DNA of 9,860 nt from positions 1 through 9,860 of the forward strand of contig DQUE01000130.1 in NCBI GenBank assembly GCA_015662405.1, written 5' to 3'. Positions 9,589 through 9,860 of the stretch are shown one piece after another. Each line of letters begins with the position of its first letter. Position 1 is the first letter of the stretch. The translations under genes and the position numbers were made by a program. The notes under the pieces are model-generated. The model did not search any database. It saw only the letters and a program-made list of their open reading frames with translations, and was not told the origin of the DNA. The stretch comes from Sulfurimonas autotrophica. GTDB taxonomy: Bacteria; Campylobacterota; Campylobacteria; Campylobacterales; Sulfurimonadaceae.

Positions 9589-9860
9589 ATGATAATGGCA
9601 AGCTCACAAGAAGCACAAAAAGCATATCAACTCGTCACTGCTTTACAAAAAAGATTTGTTGATAAACTGAATAATCTTTCAAAAACAGGTGGAGAAAATA
9701 AAAATTGTAAAGAAATGTCATGGCTAAGAGATGAAGGCATACACGGTGGAGGCAATAGATTTGAGGCCCAAGATAAAAAACTTTTTAACACCGCAAGTGT
9801 CAATGTATCGCAAGTGCATTATGATGACACTCCAGATAAAAACCTCAAAAGTGCCACAGC
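9589..9860 (+). CDS. hemF: Probable oxygen-dependent coproporphyrinogen III oxidase HemF (3' end outside the window)
   Basis: HemF uses molecular oxygen to decarboxylate two propionates of coproporphyrinogen III, giving protoporphyrinogen IX in heme synthesis. Only the first 90 or so residues are present. Residues 1-42 look like the helical N terminus. MSWLRDEGIHGGGNRF (43-58) then matches the family's W-x-R-E-x-G-G-G-G region, and ASVNVSQVHYDDTP (69-82) matches the AGVxxSxVH strand. The glycine-rich region carries an extra residue or two (GIHGGGN) compared with E. coli. The ATG at 9589 is supported by a strong ribosome site. It diverges from ligA with its own -10. The call rests on two motifs in a partial sequence, so a diverged relative of HemF is possible. 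Confidence 0.72.
   Translation, partial: MIMASSQEAQKAYQLVTALQKRFVDKLNNLSKTGGENKNCKEMSWLRDEGIHGGGNRFEAQDKKLFNTASVNVSQVHYDDTPDKNLKSAT

Overview
The window reads as ordinary chromosome from a member of the Campylobacterota (Epsilonproteobacteria), most like a Sulfurimonas or a close relative. The DNA is AT-rich and almost fully coding, with very short intergenic gaps. Several gene neighbourhoods match my memory of Campylobacter jejuni: ligA-tlyA-ribF in a row, and cmoB next to a hotdog-fold gene resembling Cj0977. The genus assignment is an inference; no marker RNA gene is present. There are no mobile elements, tRNA or rRNA genes, CRISPR arrays or prophage genes.

Layout. Bases 1-568 hold the 3' part of an HD-GYP (cyclic-di-GMP phosphodiesterase type) gene on the + strand. 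It converges on a ferritin-like DUF455 gene (565-1380, -), and the two stop codons share the bases CTAG. A 41-base divergent promoter region separates DUF455 from a two-gene + strand operon: a glyoxalase II-like metallo-beta-lactamase-fold hydrolase (1422-2015) and a class I SAM methyltransferase (2025-2621). This operon converges on a - strand pair, cmoB (3126-4019) followed by a hotdog thioesterase-like gene (2632-3126). A 60-base divergent region separates cmoB from a FieF/YiiP-type cation efflux gene (4080-4973, +), which converges with a 3-base gap on the four-gene - strand operon ligA-tlyA-ribF-truD (9504 down to 4977). An 84-base divergent region then leads to the 5' part of a probable hemF (9589 to the window end, +).

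The genes are mostly housekeeping. Three act on RNA modification: CmoB on tRNA wobble U34, TlyA on rRNA ribose, and TruD on tRNA pseudouridine. LigA serves replication and repair, RibF makes FMN and FAD, HemF acts in heme synthesis, and FieF exports divalent metal. The ligA operon is tightly coupled, with ATGA and GTGA stop/start overlaps, then a 12-base gap to a TTG-started truD.

No new multi-gene system is evident. The signal best worth following is a palindrome, TTTACATGTAAA. It occurs three times perfectly and twice more with one end base changed, always inside coding sequence and in more than one reading frame. That suggests an iterated nucleotide-level element rather than a protein motif.
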